64,000 nt of DNA from Candidatus Rifleibacteriota bacterium (GTDB taxonomy: Bacteria; Muiribacteriota; Ozemobacteria; Ozemobacterales; Ozemobacteraceae): positions 22,610 to 86,609 of the forward strand of contig CAJOND010000028.1 in NCBI GenBank assembly GCA_905236675.1. Reading direction: 5' to 3'. The notes under the pieces are model-generated. The model was not told the DNA's origin and made no database searches. It saw only the letters and a program-made list of their open reading frames with translations. Each line of letters begins with the position of its first letter. Positions within the stretch are counted from its first letter, which is position 1. Made by a program: the position numbers and the translations under genes. Of this stretch, positions 61,674-64,000 are shown in pieces.

Positions 61674-61964
61674 TTGATTTACAAATGTAATGAACTATAC
61701 TTTGATATTTCAATTGGTGTTAATTATAGCGAAGTTATATCTGGTTACTTAGGAGTTGGAGCTAAAAGAGACTTTACTATTATTGGCGATCCTGTTAATG
61801 TTGCTGCCCGTATTGCTGTTTTTGCCGAAAAATTTAAATCAAATAGATTAATTGTTTCAAAAGAAGTTATGAATCTTATTAAAAATCAAATACCTACTGA
61901 AGAATTCGGAGAAGTATTATTTAAAGGTAAAACTCAACCTGCCAAAGTTTACCGTATGCTTTAA
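61674..61964 (+). CDS. Tandem nucleotide cyclase, fragment 4: end of cyclase domain 2
   Basis: This is the second half of domain 2, in the frame shifted by one base from fragment 3; the nominal start TTG 61674 is not real. FDISIGVNYSEVISGYLG, then RDFTIIGDPVNVAARIAVF holds the substrate Asp and the intact transition-state Asn and Arg (VNVAARI). LFKGKTQPAKVYRML closes the domain as in other cyclases. With fragment 2 this completes a complementary catalytic pair. Removing the extra base gives a total of 1758 codons from 56690 to 61964. Confidence 0.75.
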   Translation: MIYKCNELYFDISIGVNYSEVISGYLGVGAKRDFTIIGDPVNVAARIAVFAEKFKSNRLIVSKEVMNLIKNQIPTEEFGEVLFKGKTQPAKVYRML

Positions 61965-62202
61965 AATAACTTCTAAAAATTAAAACTCAGCTAATACCAA
62001 TCACAATCCATTTCAAAATTGTCATTCTTTAAGAAAAGAGTATACTTTATATTGTATAATAATAAAAATGTATATATCAAAAGGCTCAAAGACATCTTAT
62101 GCAATACAAAGCAAAACTGGTATGTCTAAATTAATAAATTGAGAGAAAAAAACAAAATTTGATTAATATTGTGCTTTCTAAAAAATTAATTTAGGAGTTG
62201 TA

Positions 62203-62946
62203 ATGAAATACATAAGTTCTGGCGAAGTATCACATATTTCCCATAATTCTATTAAGAGAATATCGCAAGGTTTTAAAATAAATAATGATTATTGTAAAGC
62301 AACGACAGATTTTATAAGCTATAAGGATATTGTTCTAGCTGTAAATGCATATTTCCTTAAGAAAGATGAACAAGGACAAGCTAAATGCCAACTAGAATTT
62401 GTAATCCCTTTAAATAGATCATTCCCTGAATTTGAATTACATATAAGTATTTCTAATTTTATATTGATTATAATAGGGGTTTGTGCCTTGTTTTTCTGTT
62501 ATTTTCTAGCAAAAACTATAGGATTATACATAGGTTATTTTTATTTAATAGGTTTTGGAGCAATTATATTGGGTTTCTTTAATGCAATCTTTACTTTTAT
62601 AAGGAAGCTTAGGATGGGTTTTACTAATATTGAATTTAATAAAAAATATTCATTAAGTGGACCTGATATAGATCGAATAAGAAATTTTTTTAATGAAAAA
62701 ATCTGTTATAAACTAGTTAATTATGAGTTAAAACACAATGTTAAAACAAAAAATAATCTTCTAATATTAGATACTTTTTATGATGATCTTAAAGAAGAAG
62801 ATTTGAGTCTTAAATTTACAGAATTTTTAAAAGAAGCTATAGATGTTGCAATAATATTTAACGATACGGGAAAAAGCGATTCTGTATCAAATTCAAGAGA
62901 TTTAGATTTAGTTTCTAGAAAATTATTTTCTTTTTTAATATTTAAT
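62203..62946 (+). CDS. Membrane protein of unknown function, truncated at a sequence junction
   Basis: A good ribosome site (TAGGAG) precedes ATG 62203. About 248 native residues are visible: a soluble start (MKYISSGEVSHISHNSIKRI), two or three TM helices (FILIIIGVCALFFCYFLAKT, IGYFYLIGFGAIILGFFNAI), and a helical region (NYELKHNVKTKNNLLILDTF). At about 62,946 the base composition changes abruptly and the same frame continues into meaningless Ser/Pro/Cys-rich sequence, so the real C-terminus is missing. No family recognised. Confidence 0.6.
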
Positions 62947-63956
62947 ACAAAGACCGCATCCGGAGCGGGCAGAGACTGTAAGACATCCGGCGCCTCTCCG
63001 TTTAACAGATGTAAATTCCAGGCGCAGAATTTTTTCCGGTTTTTCCGGGCGGCTGCGAGAGCTTCTTCGTCCCTCTCTACAGACCATACTTCTCTGGAGC
63101 AGAGCGAGAGCTCGACAGCCGTGCTCCCCGTTCCTGTGCCGATGTCCCAGCAGACATCGTCCGGACTTACGCCCAGACAGGAGAGTATGGCCGCACGGAC
63201 CATCTGTTTCGTCATCGGAACCTGCCTGCAGGATTTCTGCTCTTCCCCCTGTATATCTCCCCCGGACTCCTGTTTATTCACCGGAACGCTCCGGCGGATG
63301 AACTCCTCGTCGGGAATGCCGGGCGTGCGCCTTTTATAGACCGGGGCAGCTTCCGCCAGCATCACGTTCATCTTTTCAAACCGCCTGTCCGCAAAATCTC
63401 CCGCTGTTCCTCTCTCGATCTTTTCTGATACCAGGCCGAGATTTTCTCCGACCGTCACAGCGAGATCCGAAAGACCTGCATCCGTTAATGCCCTGCAGAG
63501 CGAGGCAGGCCCGGTCTCCCCGGAGGTAAGAAAGAAGACAGGCTTTTCCTGCATCACCTCATGGACAGGATCGCAGAAGGCACCATGTTCGGAACACAGC
63601 CGCCACTCCTGCCAGGGTCTTTTGATCCTCGCGGAGAACGCCTGCAGGCTGGAGATCCCGGGGAGGATCTCATAGCTTATTTCCTTTTCTTCCAGAAGTG
63701 AGGCCAGCTTTGCGGCCCCGGAATAAAAGCCGGAATCCCCTGAAAGCAGGACGCCGGCTCTGTCCGGGTTTTCTTCTTCCAGAACCGACAGGATCGATTC
63801 AGCTCTCACCTCTTCCCGCTTTTTCCCGGAAATCTCCGGGAGCAGGGCAAGGAGACGTGCGGAACCGATGACCAGATCGGCATTCTTTACCGCATCTTCT
63901 GCTTCCCTCGTCCATGTATCATTTCCGCAGCCCCATCCGGCGAGCGTCACCTTCAT
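62946..63956 (-). CDS. CbiET (cobalt-precorrin-7/-8 methyltransferase), 3' truncated, foreign GC-rich DNA
   Basis: The first 195 residues are CbiE (MKVTLAGWGCGNDTWTREAE, VLLSGDSGFYSGAAKLASLL, ILPGISSLQAFSARI), the C5,15-methyltransferase of cobalamin synthesis. From about 235 is CbiT (VPMTKQMVRAAILSCLGVSP, DDVCWDIGTGTGSTAVELSL), the decarboxylating methyltransferase. The protein breaks off after LPAPDAVF, where GGS is expected, at the 62,946 junction; the residues beyond (NIKKENNFLETKSK) come from the AT-rich neighbour. GC content and codon use are unlike everything upstream and suggest a Lachnospiraceae-like source. A fused CbiE-CbiT is common in Clostridia. Confidence 0.85.
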
Positions 63957-64000
63957 ACCGTTTCCTCCCGTTTTGCAAGCACACCGTTCTCTCTTATTCC
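63953..64000 (-). CDS. C-terminal end of an upstream cobalamin gene (possibly CbiD)
   Basis: Fifteen residues (GIRENGVLAKREETV) and a TGA overlapping the cbiET start codon. The GVLAK ending resembles CbiD C-termini, and cbiD precedes cbiET in many Clostridia; too short to be sure. Confidence 0.35.
   Translation of the reverse strand, partial: GIRENGVLAKREETV

Noticed and set aside
62203..63339. One long plus-strand frame running through the composition switch to 63339
   Set aside because: The part after about 62,946 is Ser/Pro/Cys-rich antisense of cbiET; only the first 248 residues are a plausible protein.

Overview
The window is AT-rich, densely coding DNA from a diderm (Gram-negative-type) bacterium, followed by about 1 kb of GC-rich DNA that looks foreign. 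Evidence for two membranes is an LptA/OstA-like protein (40436-41176), a YjbH-like outer-membrane barrel (19352-20104), an AsmA/TamB-like protein (36246-37865) and an SLH-domain envelope protein (12086-14719). With Firmicutes-style gene order (dprA-smg-topA-trmFO), diadenylate cyclase, vor-type oxidoreductase, a multiheme cytochrome and many HEAT, Ig and propeller proteins, my best guess is an uncultured anaerobic phylum such as Riflebacteria. No rRNA, tRNA, CRISPR array, insertion sequence or prophage was seen.

Layout. 1-2.8 kb: end of a thioredoxin-like gene, a HAMP membrane protein, a multiheme cytochrome c, a YhcH/YjgK-type protein, and a small xis-like HTH gene with a short membrane protein. 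2.9-5.8 kb: haem/sirohaem operon (precorrin-2 dehydrogenase, hemA, hemC). 6-14.7 kb: a 1684-residue Ig-like lipoprotein, an Asp-nucleophile alpha/beta hydrolase, and the SLH/Ig-like envelope protein. 14.9-20.1 kb: K+ channel with a zinc ribbon, murI, a membrane propeller protein, a Cys-rich microprotein and the YjbH-like barrel. 20.1-25.9 kb: rsmE, rsfS, the three-subunit 2-oxoacid oxidoreductase, trmO. 24.5-35.3 kb: one long minus-strand block dapA-cdaA-cdaR-HEAT-dprA-smg-topA-trmFO, mostly overlapping, linking lysine/peptidoglycan precursor supply and c-di-AMP signalling with DNA uptake, supercoiling and tRNA modification. 35.5-42.3 kb: queC, an AsmA-like protein, mnmA, a HATPase, a PTS EIIA, an LptA-like protein and a sigma-70 factor. 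42.3-48.2 kb: minus-strand block with DUF2225, a coil/TPR membrane protein, a LeuRS-tail-like protein, comEA, comEC and ydcF. 48.6-56.6 kb: a secreted HExxH protein with a glycine-zipper half (frameshifted), miaA, mutL, trpB (frameshifted), queF, thrB. 56.7-62.0 kb: a giant tandem class III nucleotide cyclase. 62.2-62.95 kb: a truncated membrane protein.

The standout is the tandem cyclase. Its two catalytic domains carry complementary residues: domain 1 keeps both metal-binding Asp but has lost the transition-state Asn/Arg, while domain 2 has the reverse. This is the C1/C2 division of labour known from animal membrane adenylyl cyclases. The gene is split by two in-frame TAA codons and one frameshift.

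Three other patterns run through the window. Degenerate 7-bp tandem repeats fill several intergenic gaps. Several promoters have a -10 box ending 7-9 nt before the ATG, suggesting leaderless mRNAs. Reading-frame breaks (49.45, 54.84, 57.41, 60.83, 61.66 kb) pile up toward an abrupt switch at about 62,946 to GC-rich cobalamin-biosynthesis DNA (cbiET) resembling a gut Clostridia sequence. The last kilobase is most simply a chimeric assembly join, and some of the breaks may be consensus errors.
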